Source: Neoarius graeffei (lineage: Eukaryota > Chordata > Actinopteri > Siluriformes > Ariidae). Taken from it: a DNA stretch of 64,000 bases. Positions 33,831 through 44,469 of this stretch are shown one piece after another. A program made the position numbers and the translations under genes. Below the pieces are notes generated by a model. It worked only from the letters and a program-made list of their open reading frames with translations. It was not told the DNA's origin and searched no databases. Within the stretch, counting starts at the first letter, position 1. The number at the start of each line of letters is the position of its first letter. The stretch is taken from positions 43,254,198 to 43,318,197 of the forward strand of contig NC_083577.1 in assembly GCF_027579695.1 (NCBI RefSeq). Reading direction: 5' to 3'.

Positions 33831-34155
33831 GGGCGGCACGGTGGTGTAGTGGTTAGCGCTGTCGCCTCACAGCAAGAAGGTCCTGAGTTCGAGCCCCGGG
33901 GCCGGCGAGGGCCTTTCTGTGTGGAGTTTGCATGTTCTCCCCGTGTCCGCGTGGGTTTCCTCCGGGTGCTCCGGTTTCCCCCACAGTCCAAAGACATGCA
34001 GGTTAGGTTAACTGGTGACTCTAAATTGACCGTAGGTGTGAATGTGAGTGTGAATGGTTGTCTGTGTCTATGTGTCAGCCCTGTGGTGACCTGGCGACTT
34101 GTCCAGGGTGTACCCCGCCTTTCGCCCGTAGTCAGCTGGGATAGGCTCCAGCTTG
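33831..34155 (+). mobile_element. V-SINE lacking its 3' end but with target duplication
   Basis: Head and core are intact, but the element stops at GGCTCCAGCTTG, about 60 bp before the usual GATGAG end. It is still flanked by ATAAATAACACC on both sides (33819-33830, 34156-34167). Confidence 0.95.
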
Positions 34156-34379
34156 ATAAATAACACCTGTTCCGGGAAGGCCCCAGAATTTGAGAGCGCA
34201 TACCAAAACAAACCACATCATGAACACTATTTGGCTACTTAAAAAAAAAAAGTGTCTGGAAAAAGGTTCTAGAAAATAATCAGTTTGGTTATAAAAATCC
34301 CACAGGACAGTATTTATTAAAAAATTGGAAAAATTAACAATATGGTATAACTACTGTATGTCTCCAAGAGGCCATCAGT

Positions 34380-34870
34380 GATCAAAAAGAGGCATTATTC
34401 AGAGAAGCCAAGGGTACCAATCAACCTTATGCTACCACCACCACGCCTCAGTGTGAGGAGGATGTTCTCAGTGTGATAAGTGTTGGGTTTCCGCCAACTG
34501 TAGCACTTTTGTGCTAGGGTTAAAAAGTTGAACATTGGTATAATCGAACAACTACCCCCCCCAAATGTTTGCTGAGTCGCCAACTAAGTATCCTGAAAAA
34601 CTCAATTTTTCATTCATTTGGGACCTCTTCACCACAACCCAGCTTTGTGGAGTGTCCATACACTGGTTGGCTTGTGAAATATTTCTCCACTCTTATTCCT
34701 AACGTTTTTTAAATAATGAGTTTAATTATGCGCCATGTGATGTTCTAAGTTTGGGATTTTAATTGTTCTAGCGTGGACTCTCTTCAATTACTTATGTGAC
34801 TTCTAATGACAACAGAACAAATCTAAGAGTTTCACAGAAACCTGGGTAAATACTTATGCCAACTCAACTT
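34380..34870 (-). mobile_element. very old Tc1-like remnant
   Basis: CTACCACCACCACGCCTCAG resembles the complement of the conserved KHGGG region of Tc1 transposases. The right end (TTTCACAGAAACCTGGGTAA then ATACTTATGCC) resembles a terminal region. No reading frame survives. Confidence 0.4.
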
Positions 34871-36415
34871 ACATTTACTTATAACTAACTTTGAAGACTA
34901 TTGATTTGCTCCCTTAAATATTATGGGTGATTGTATAGTTTCATAACAATTCCATTTAAGTTACAGGTTGTAACCTGTGAAAGTTCAAGGGGTGTCATGT
35001 ATTGTACATGATAGAGAGAGCATAACACTAATCAACCACTTTTTTTTCCCCTTTTATTTGTCATTGCATTTATAAATGTGCATAATCTCTACTGTTATAC
35101 AACACCTGAGAGATATGGATTGCAACATCTCATTCCAAACACATTATTCCAAAGCGTTTCACATTAAGGCCAAGTTGCGAATAAAAACATGAACGCAGAA
35201 GCAGATAACATACTGTATGTTCAGTGCACTGTATTCAAGAGTTCATTACATCACTCCCTCAAGCCGTCACACACACACAAAATTGTACTACTAGTTCATA
35301 TCAAACATTCACAGTCTGACATTTATCAATTTCAACATTGTTTTCAAACTGGGACTTGGTGCAATATTAATAGTTAAGAAATTCTCATTTACCAGTTGAG
35401 TGGCCACTGATTTCTTGAAACCCAAAGCATGCTGGGTGGGGGAAGCAGTGTTGATGGTTAACACTCAATGGTTTACAGTTTGCATAACACGTGTGCTGTG
35501 TGGTAATCATTAGAAACGTTGTTAAGTCCACCATGTCAAATACATATCAAAAAGTCACTGTGCTTTTCATACGAACCTCACCATGCTATAACTATATTCG
35601 TCAGTTTTATAAATAATGATAGTTTGGAAAGAAAAGTACCAGTTTACTCTTGCATGAAGCACCTTCAAATAGAGTATAAGGGGGTCAGAGGTATAGAGAA
35701 AGGTCTCAGTGCAGCCTTATCAATTTTGCATAACTGCACCTCTCACTTTAGCTGCTTCTCACTGGGCATACAGTATGAATTACTCAAGCTACCTGTGCAA
35801 TTTCACACTGTTACAACACCTTTAAAAAAGGAAAACAAGTGTATAAACTGACTACAATGCAACTTTAAATTCCATGTCTGACTTTTTTGTGGCTCTGAGT
35901 CCAGCATCCTTACCATCCTGAGTTACAGTCTGACTCATTGCAGGGGCACGGGAAGTGTTAAGTACTCCCTTTTATTAGTGATGTAAAACAAATTTATAGC
36001 AGCTAGTTTCCCTATGTCATGCTCCAACTTGTAATACTGAGCTCAATTACTGTCATGTACAGAGCAGAGGCTCTCACTGGGGTCCACTTTTTCAGTTAAC
36101 TCTAGCCTTTCAATATACACACCAGACATATTCTGGTCAGTGTTACCATTAGTCTGTGCTTTATCTGAGACCTAAGCATTTCATTAAATGTTAAGCATCA
36201 CCCACTCCAAAAAGAATGCCCAGAATGGTGCAAGATTAAATATTCATAAACTACTTACCAGTTATTATACAACTTAAAGTCCAGAAGTAATAGGATCACC
36301 TCAGGCAATGGGCATAAAGGCAGCATAACAATAGCAGAGGGTAGGGCTTAATGTACTGGAATCCACTGGTTAGTGACTGCTGCATATTCTGGCTTGAAAT
36401 CTTACGCGAGTAGGT
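34871..36415 (-). other. lamp1-like 3' UTR (inferred) and intergenic sequence
   Basis: A minus-strand AATAAA at 35053-35058 would give a 3' UTR of about 1.36 kb for the lamp1-like gene. The sequence is AT-rich and repeat-free, which fits a long 3' UTR, but nothing proves it. Confidence 0.4.
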
Positions 36416-39400
36416 TTAGATGGTCTGGTAGCCAGCATGGCTTCTCTTCCTGCCAACCAGGTAGGCCAAGAGCACAACTAATACAAGGCCTGCAAGAGCA
36501 GCACCCACAGCGATAGGGATCAGCAGGTCATCTTTATCCGGTTGACACTCCTCAGCTGAGTAGGAAAGAATCAAAAAAGATTGTAAAAGGCATACATGTA
36601 ATATGTTTTTGTACAGGTGAGCACAAAATGGGGCTAAACAAAATGAAAAACAAAGTGAATTAAAATAAGACTACCTGCTCCAAATTTATTTCCACTGACA
36701 CCAAAAGGCTGCACCTGTAGATTAAAAACATTCAGGGAGAAATTCTGCACAACGGTCAAAATCAGCTTTTGACGGCACATGTAAGAGTAGCCCAAAGTTC
36801 CCTGAAGGTAGTCAAGACTAGTGTTACTGACTTCCAAGGAACCTGAGAAGACAGAAAAGCCATTCAATTCAATACATTTAAAATGATTCAACTTGAAGTA
36901 CACTAATTTAATTCCTTCATTTAATAATAACTTACGAGCCATGCCTGACAGGTTGATGGACAGTGCCAGTCCACCAAGGTGATACTTCTTAGTTGTAGAA
37001 TTCTGGAGGGGAACGAGCACCATTTGAAGTGTTATTTGACTGAGCGAAGGATAAGATCTCTTAGATAAGAATATATTTAAGCTATTCCACGAAATCGAGT
37101 TGGACATGAGCTGATAGCCGACGAGCCGTGTAGCGCCGAGTTGGCTATAAGCTATTTACGACGAGATTGAGTGGAATAACTTTGTTTTATATCCACCTTC
37201 GCTGGATTTTGAGAAACAGAGCATTTTTATTTTTTGCAAATTTGATAAATAACTTTTTATACAAAACATCCAACAAAATCCTTTCCACTTAGAATGTGGA
37301 CAAACCGGTGAAATGACAGTAGCAATTTGTGAAAAATGCTTTAATAATCATTCTTGGGGGGGGGGACTTTATTCCATATTTTTTGTTGGTGTATTTTTGG
37401 GGGTTTTCTTCTTCTTTAGGGTTTTTGGCCATTGGCAAACCAACTTAAAAAGGTGCATTAGTCACCGACTGGGTTAGTGTGTGGAACAGGAGATATTTGG
37501 GGGGAGAACTATATTCTTTAAGCTATTTCGGTTTCTTTTAAATACTTGATAATTTAACGACTGCTCATATCCGGTGAATGTGAATAGCATAAAAATCAAA
37601 TACCATGCACCGAGAGGCACCGGTAATTATGGATTCCCTTTGGTGAGTGGCATAGTACTATTTTCTTTGCCAGTCACCGAAGAGAATCCATAATTTCAAC
37701 CAGAGCTTCTCAGTGTATGGTATATTTGATTAATATTCTAGATGGCAAGTGAGGATGTAGGGTAACTAATGGAGAGAGGAGGAGTTGGGGAATCAACTGA
37801 CCAAAAAGAAGGAGAAAGTCAGGTTTGTATCCTTTTCCATGAGTATGAGTGTTGCAGTGTCGGCCTCACAGGTGCCAGTGGTATTGGTCACATTTGGCTG
37901 CAGGTTTATGATATCCGGAAAAGCCTTCAGGAACAAGAGGATTTGGAATAGATCACAATTAACACACAGCTACTAGGGACATAACATGCAAAATGTGAAA
38001 AGCCATGCATCAGTTATACTGATTAAAGGGGAACTGAAGTCATTTTTAAACTTGCTTTATTTCTTAATGTGATCAATTACATTTTGGGTTTTATTAATCT
38101 TATATCGTGACTCGTATTGGCATATTATATTACACTTATCGGCCTTTTCGGTTTTTAGCCACGTCGAATGTAGTTCATACGGTCCACGGCAGGCGTCGCT
38201 TATTCACACAATCTTCGAGACTTGTGCAAGACTTCAAACGTGACGTGTCAGAGCCGCCATTTTGTAAACTGTTTACACAGCGGCCAGATCGCCATATCAT
38301 TCCAATTTAGATTAATTTCGAGATTTGCCAGCTTCATCAGTGATTGATTATTCCATATGACTTCGAACCAGCGTGGAGTAGAGAACAGTTGGAAAGACAA
38401 CAGGATAAGGACTAGTCCATTGTGCTGGTATTTATGTCATTACTGTCGCACAATTAAAATGTGCCACATCAGGCAGCTGGTGGGTTTTCAAAATAATAAA
38501 ATACATGCATGTATTTTTGTGATAAATATTATACCGAGCGCATTTCCCACATAATCCTCACTAAGGTTTCGGACAGCACTACAAAATGGCATCCCTGCTA
38601 TATAGTGCCCAACATAGTGAGTAGGGAGCGATTTCGGACACAGGGAAAACTTCTGGCTTGATTACGTCAGCACTCAAAGGACTTTTGACAACATTGGCAG
38701 ATGTTGGTCACTTTGATTTCTGCTGTACGTTTTACTTCCGTCCTATGAAGTCTTGCAGAGGTCTCAGCAAATCTCGTTTACGGCCATTGCTTTGGCATAA
38801 GGACTGATATATTACATAACATATTTCAAACACTCATAACTTGCTATAGCAGTGACAAAATAGCTGTCAGAAATGCATTCCTACATTTTATAAAATTAGA
38901 TAAATAATTTTGATAAAATTTGCCCTCAGTTCCCCTTTAACGGCCAATTCACAACACTGACAACATTTCAGCCTGTCCGGCCAAACTGCGTCATTATACG
39001 AATACTTATCTAAACAAAAGAACAGAAAATAAAACCAGAAAAGTAGTGGTGCTTGAAAGTTTGTGAACCCTTTAGAATTTATGTTGCTGCATAAATATGA
39101 CCTAAAACATCAGATTTTCGTACAAGTCCTAAAAATAAAGAGAACCAAATTAGTTAAACAAATGAGACAAAATTATTATACTTGGTCATTTATTTATTGA
39201 GGAAAATGATCCAATATTACATATCTGTGAGTGGCAAAAGTATGTGAACCTTTACTTTCAGTATCTGGTGTGACCCCCTTGTGCAGCAAATAACTGCAAC
39301 TAAACGTTTCCAGTAACTGTTGATCAGTCCTGCACACCGGCTTGGAGGAATTTTAGCCCATTCCTCCGTACAGAACAGCTTCAACTCTGGGATGTTGGTG

Positions 39401-41469
39401 GGTTTCCTTACATGAACTGCTCGCTTCAGGTCCATCCACAACATTTCCATTGGATTAAGGTCAGGACTTTGACTTGGCCATTCCAAAACATTAACTTTAT
39501 TCTTCTTTAACCATTCTTTGGTAGAACGACTTGTGTGCTTGGGGTCGTTGTCTTGCTGCATGACCCACCTTCTCTTGAGATTCAGTTCATGGACAGATGT
39601 CCTGACATTCTCCTTTAGAATTCGCTGGTATAATTCAGAATTCGTTGTTCCATCAATGATGGCAAGCTGTCCTGGCCCAGATGCAGCAAAACAGGCCCAA
39701 ACCATGATACTACCACCACCATGTTTCACAGATGGGATAAGGTTCTTATGCTGGAATGTAGTGTTTTCCTTTCTCCAAACATTATGCTTCTCATTTAAAC
39801 CAAAAAGTTCTATTTTGGTCTCATCTGTCCACAATTTTTTTCCAACAGCCTTCTGGCTTGTCCACATGATCTTTAGCAAACTGCAGATGAGCAGCAATGT
39901 TCTTTTTGGAGAGCAGCGGCTTTCTCCTTGCAACCCTGCCATGCACACCATTGTTGTTCAATGTTCTCCTGATGGTGGACTCATGAACATTAACATTAGC
40001 CAATGTGAGAGAGGCCTTCAGTTGCTTAGAAGTTACCCTGGGGTCCTTTGTGACCTCGCCAACTATTACACGCCTCGCTCTTGGAGTGATCTTTGTTGGT
40101 CGACCACTCCTGGGGAGGGTAACAATGGTCTTGAATTTCCTCCATTTGTACACAATCTGTCTGACTGTGGATTGGAGGAGTCCAAACTCTTTAGAGATGG
40201 TTTTGTAACCTTTTCCAGCCTGATGAGCATCAACAACGCTTTTTCTGAGGTCCTCAGAAATCTCCTTTGTTCGTGCCATGATACACTTCCACAAACATGT
40301 GTTGTGAAGATCAGACTTTGATAGATCCCTGTTCTTTAAATAAAACAGGGTGCCCACTCACACCTGATTGTCATCCCATTGGTTTAAAACACCTGACTCT
40401 AATTTCACCTTCAAATTAACTGCTAATCCTAGAGGCTCACATATGTAATATTGGATCATTTTCCTCAAATAAAAGACAAAGTATAATATTTTTGTCTCAT
40501 TTGCTTAACTGGGTTCTCTTTATCTACTTTTAGGACTTGTGTGAAAATCTGATGTTTTAGGTCATATTTACACAGAAATATAGAAAATTCTAAAGGGTTT
40601 ACAAACTTTCAAGCACCACTGTAACTCCACTGCTAAAGGTCACGTTATAAAGATGAGTTGTGTGCCAGACAGTCGATTTTAGTCACACACTAAAATGGAA
40701 GTAAAAGGAAGGCAAGTTCACAGACTGCACCTGCTTCAAGTTTGTTTTGAAGCAGAACAATAATGCAGTTTGGCAAACCTTAGAGCCGGAGTAGGCAGGG
40801 CAGTTCTACACTATTCTATATCAAAAGTTCAACATGTGTGAATACCTTGCCCTCAATAGTAACGTTGAGCTGCAGTCCCATGCGGGCCAACAAGCATGCA
40901 GTGCCGTTGTGGGTGACATTGTAGGACCCTTTCTCAGGGACACTGGGAGGTGAAGGGGGAGTCGGAGCAGAAGTGGTGGAGGACACATCGCTGGACCAAC
41001 TCGGGCATAATGTTACAGCTGTAATGACCATTGTTCATGCTGAAATCAATTCCTTTATGATACAGAGTACATCTAATATACAGAGCTTCTACTTTCAGAC
41101 AGCAGGGCAAGAAGTCAAGTACTGGACTAGTGAGGAATACTTTAGGAGAGTTTTCTCTTAAGGCACATAGAAGTGTTAAAGTATGGAAAGGAAATTAATG
41201 AAATAGTGGCAGGAGAAAGAACCTACTGCTTTTATTACATTAGTAATAATAATAATAATAATAATAGTGATAGTATGCTCTATTAGTAGTAGTAGTAGTG
41301 ATGTTTCTGTTATTTGAAAAGGAAAATTTGGTCTGTGTATTTTTTAACATTTAAAAGAAATTAATTTATTATTGTCAGTATAATGATACCGGTTGTTCTA
41401 TAACATACCCAGCAGCAGGAGGAGAGTTAGTCCAGAAGTCAGAGGGTGTTTTCGGCTGTGAGGTTTCAT
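36416..41469 (-). CDS. lamp1: LAMP1-like lysosomal membrane glycoprotein, single LAMP domain
   Basis: LAMP1 coats the lysosomal limiting membrane. Six exons in transcript order: 41409-41469, 40846-41018, 37802-37924, 36936-37002, 36675-36842, 36416-36555. All junctions fit in phase, giving 243 aa. A signal peptide (GLTLLLLLGAVTLC) is followed by a Ser/Thr/Pro hinge (STTSAPTPPSPPSVP), then one LAMP domain with the four usual cysteines (NGTACLL, TTGTCEAD, YSYMCRQ, AEECQP) and N-glycosylation sites (NVT, NGT, NTT, NLS, NTS). A membrane helix (LLIPIAVGAALAGLVLVVLL) and the tail RKRSHAGYQTI follow; this tail, with its YQTI sorting signal, is LAMP1-identical. Human LAMP1 (about 417 aa) has two luminal domains; here exon 1 joins straight to the hinge. 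Position beside grtp1 supports lamp1; CD68 is also single-domain but has another tail. Intron 2 (2.9 kb) holds a Tc1 and a TTAA element. Confidence 0.9.
37060..37590. repeat. inverted-repeat rich intron sequence
   Basis: TTCCACGAAATCGAGTTGGA at 37083 returns inverted as CGAGATTGAGTGGAAT near 37162-37177, around a GC-rich middle (GCCGACGAGCCGTGTAGCGC). This resembles a dispersed fish repeat. The rest shows runs of G and T and no coding. Confidence 0.5.
37594..37732. mobile_element. small hairpin MITE in lamp1 intron 3
   Basis: ATCAAATACCATGCACCGAG at the left returns inverted at the right end (CTCAGTGTATGGTATATTTG). The arms are about 48 bp. It lies next to the exon at 37802. Confidence 0.65.
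38027..38936. mobile_element. TTAA-flanked non-autonomous DNA transposon
   Basis: The sequence between two TTAA sites (38023-38026, 38937-38940) begins AGGGGAACTGAAG and ends with CTCAGTTCCCCT, an imperfect inverse. TTAA targets are used by piggyBac and Kolobok elements. The 910-bp body has only short frames (for example RTSPLCWYLCHYCRTIKMCH), so the superfamily is open. Confidence 0.7.
39045..40621 (-). mobile_element. Tc1-like element in lamp1 intron 2
   Basis: Terminal repeats (GTGGTGCTTGAAAGTTTGTG and the inverse of CAGTGGTGCTTGAAAGTTTG) are flanked by TA. Its length of about 1.58 kb is normal for Tc1. It lies in the same orientation as the host gene. Confidence 0.93.
39217..40285 (-). 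pseudogene. Tc1-like transposase, one frame break
   Basis: The N-terminal frame (start MARTKEISEDLRKSVVDAHQ at about 40279) carries the two helix-turn-helix regions (GYKTISKEFGLLQSTVRQIV; GRPTKITPRAR) and runs to 39821. The second frame holds [44 protein letters not shown] and PDLNPMEMLW, with DD34E spacing. The frame changes near 39840. I count one clear frame break, and the catalytic residues survive. Confidence 0.9.
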
Positions 41470-42018
41470 GTCTCCAGTCGAGTGACTCACGTAAATCAAA
41501 ACACTCCGGGCCAAGACACAAAGCAACTATATTCAGCTAGTATTAGCACTCTAACCAAATAACGCACGTTTCTTGATTTAAAAAAATGAAATTAACTCTA
41601 CAATTTAAAAGCAGACTGTGTAAGTCGTTGTATGTTTGTTTGTTTTTCTGATACCGCTGAACCACGTTCGGAAACCCGAGTCCTGTTTGTTTTTGTTTCT
41701 TACCCGAGCAGCTTGTCTCCTAAACGCACCCGGAAGAAAACACCCAGTCACGTGATTTCCTGCCACACTCGGGCCGTATTCCAAATACTAAACCACTAGA
41801 CACATAGTTCACTACGCACGGCTTAAAGAAGCCATTATTTCCTGCCGTATGTAGTGCGCGAGCGTATATCGTGACGAGAACCTTTTAGACAAGCACCACA
41901 CGCATGCGCAAATCTATTAAATCTTGCCTGGGCGAGACAAAATAGATTAATAACAATCATCCCTTTTTTTCCAACTGATTTTCCAATATTTAGGATTTAT
42001 ATTGTATATAAGATTTAA
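41470..42018 (-). promoter_or_regulatory. lamp1-like upstream region (inferred)
   Basis: The region upstream of the first coding exon contains GTCACGTGATTTCC (41747-41760). CACGTG with TCACGTGA context is the core of the CLEAR motif bound by TFEB, which regulates lysosomal genes. It lies about 280 bp before the ATG. Confidence 0.45.
41749..41756. promoter_or_regulatory. TCACGTGA box, CLEAR/TFEB-like (candidate)
   Basis: A palindromic TCACGTGA lies about 280 bp upstream of the lamp1-like start codon. CLEAR elements (GTCACGTGAC) occur near the start sites of LAMP1 and many lysosomal genes. The transcription start is not mapped, so function is inferred. Confidence 0.5.
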
Positions 42019-42495
42019 AGGGCTGGAACATGATTTGTAAACTGCAGTCAGCCATGCTTAAGTGTTGGAATATTTACAGGCTTTTAGTGTCTGCTGAAAT
42101 GTGAAGATGAACTTGTTGAAATCGCTGAGCTCGAGATAAACTCTGCAGAGCTCAGAGCCAATTCCCCGCTGTAGAGACGAGTGACGCCATCTGGCCGCCA
42201 TATTACCACTCCCATCGCGTGTATTTGGCTTTTGTGTTAAACTGTGGTATCCGATCAAATTCGCCCCAAGAAAAGTATCTCCTGACTTTTTTCTTTTTCA
42301 TTACCTCCTCTTATTCTCTCAACTTTACCCACATTCCTTACATATCTTTACAGCGCTCCCCTTCACTGTTATTGTTTTATATTTTCTCCAAGTGGCCCTA
42401 ATAAGCTTCCGTAGGTCTCTGATCAATTTTTTTGAATCTCTTTTTTTTACGACGATAATAATTCAGTTTTTCTCTTATACAGTGTACCTTTCTCT

Positions 42496-42548
42496 TTCAT
42501 ATATTTCTTCTTCCATATATATAAAGGAAGAAGAAATATATGAAAGGT
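42496..42548. repeat. short hairpin
   Basis: CATATATTTCTTCTTCC pairs with GGAAGAAGAAATATATG around a short TATATAA loop. Confidence 0.85.
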
Positions 42549-42581
42549 TATATAATATCATATTATAATAAAATAAATAGA

Positions 42582-42948
42582 GGTGGTACGGTGGTGTAGT
42601 GGTTAGCGCTGTCACCTCACAGCAAGAAGGTCCGGGTTCGAGCCCAGTGGCCGGCGAGGGCCTTTCTGTGCGGAGTTTGCATGTTCTCCCCGTATCTGCG
42701 TGGGTTTCCTCCGGGTGCTCCGGTTTCCCCCACAGTCCAAAGACATGCAGGTTAGGTTAACTGGTGGCTCTAAATTGACCGTAGGTGTGAATGTGAATGG
42801 TTGTCTGTGTCTATGTGTCAGCCCTGTGATGACCTGGCGACTTGTCCAGGGTGTACCCCGCCTTTCGCCCGTAGTCAGCTGGGATAGGCTCCAGCTTGCC
42901 TGCGACCCTGTAGAAGGATAAAGCGGCTAGAGATAATGAGATGAGATA
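42582..42948 (+). mobile_element. V-SINE abutting a Tc1 left end (donor locus)
   Basis: The tail GAGATGAGATATATATATAT runs directly into the Tc1 terminal repeat. The 3' part from 42872 is shared without visible difference with 48775 onward. Confidence 0.93.
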
Positions 42949-43154
42949 TATATATATTCAACCCCGATTCCAAAAAAGTTGGGACAAAGTACAAATTGTA
43001 AATAAAAACGGAATGCAATGAGGTGGAAGTTTCAAAATTCCATATTTTATTCAGAATAGAACATAGATGACATATCAAATGTTTAAACTGAGAAAATGTA
43101 TCATTTAAAGAGAAAAATTAGGTGATTTTAAATTTCATGATAACAACACTTCTC

Positions 43155-43530
43155 GGCGGCACGGTGGTGTAGTGGTTAGCGCTGTCGCCTCACAGCAAGA
43201 AGGTCCTGGGTTCGAGCCCCGGGGCCGGCGAGGGCCTTTCTGTGTGGAGTTTGCATGTTCTCCCCGTGTCCGCGTGGGTTTCCTCCGGGTGCTCCGGTTT
43301 CCCCCACAGTCCAAAGACATGCAGGTTAGGTTAACTGGTGACTCTAAATTGACCGTAGGTGTGAATGTGAGTGTGAATGGTTGTCTGTGTCTATGTGTCA
43401 GCTCTGTGATGACCTGGCGACTTGTCCAGGGTGTACCCCGCCTTTCGCCCGTAGTCAGCTGGGATAGGCTCCAGCTTGCCTGTGACCCTGTAGAAGGATA
43501 AAGCGGCTAGAGATAATGAGAGGAGATGAG
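43155..43530 (+). mobile_element. V-SINE in the Tc1 left terminal repeat
   Basis: Target duplication ACAACACTTCTC on both sides (43143-43154, 43531-43542). It carries the variant GTCAGCTCTGTGATGACC where other copies have GTCAGCCCTG. Confidence 0.97.
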
Positions 43531-43566
43531 ACAACACTTCTCAAAAAAGTTGGGACAAGGCCATGT

Positions 43567-44469
43567 TTACCACCGTGAGACATCCCCTTTTCTCTTTACA
43601 ACAGTCTGTAAACGTCTGGGGACTAAGGAGACAAGTTGCTCAAGTTTAGGGATAGGAATGTTAACCCATTCTTGTCTAATGTAGGATTCTAGTTGCTCAA
43701 CTGTCTTAGGTCTGTTTTGTCGTATCTTTCGTTTTATGATGCGCCAAATGTTTTCTATGGGTGAAAGATCTGGACTGCAGGCTGGCCAGTTCAGTACCCG
43801 GACCCTTCTTCTATGCAGCCATGATGCTGTAATTGATGCAGTATGTGGTTTGGCATTGTCATGTTGGAAAATGCAAGGTCTTCCCTGAAAGAGACGTCGC
43901 CTGGATGGGAGCATATGTTGCTGTAGAACCTGGATATACCTTTCAGCATTGATGGTGTCTTTCCAGATGTGTAAGCTGCCCATGCCACATGCACTAACGC
44001 AACCCCATACCATCAGAGATGCAGGCTTCTGAACTGAGCGCTGATAACAACTTGGGTCGTCCTGCTCTTTAGTCCGAATGACACGGCGTCCCTGATTTCC
44101 ATAAAGAACTTCAAATTTTGATTCGTCTGACCACAGAACAGTTTTCCACTTTGCCACAGTCCATTTTAAATGAGCCTTGGCCCAGAGAAGACGTCTGCGC
44201 TTCTGGATCATGTTTAGATATGGCTTCTTCTTTGAACTATAGAGTTTTAGCTGGCAATGGCGGATGGCACGGTGAATTGTGTTCACAGATAATGTTCTCT
44301 GGAAATATTCCTGAGCCCATTTTGTGATTTCCAATACAGAAGCATGCCTGTATGTGATGCAGTGCCGTCTAAGGGCCCGAAGATCACGGGCACCCAGTAT
44401 GGTTTTCCGGCCTTGACCCTTACACACAGAGATTCTTCCAGATTCTCTGAATCTTTTGATACTATGCAC
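43567..44469 (-). pseudogene. Tc1-like transposase, nearly intact
   Basis: A continuous 300-codon frame runs to a natural stop. It covers the second half of the first helix-turn-helix ([14 protein letters not shown]), [14 protein letters not shown], the catalytic core [41 protein letters not shown] and [11 protein letters not shown] (D, D, E with 34-residue spacing), and the C-terminal [15 protein letters not shown]. The first roughly 45 residues (LHRQIVEQYQKGVQH) are in another frame at 44480-44580, so one frame break near 44490 separates them. It is the best preserved transposase in the window. Confidence 0.9.

Noticed and set aside
36634-37107. 157-codon minus-strand frame
   Set aside because: It reads through two real lamp1-like exons and the intron between them; the splice junctions and LAMP similarity define the true coding parts.
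39518-40321. 267-codon plus-strand frame
   Set aside because: It is antisense to a Tc1 transposase and has no recognisable features; it is a shadow.
41019-41408. Missing N-terminal LAMP domain exons between exon 1 and exon 2 of the lamp1-like gene
   Set aside because: I looked for cysteine-containing open segments with splice sites and found none; the gap is only 390 bp and exon 1 fits exon 2 in phase.
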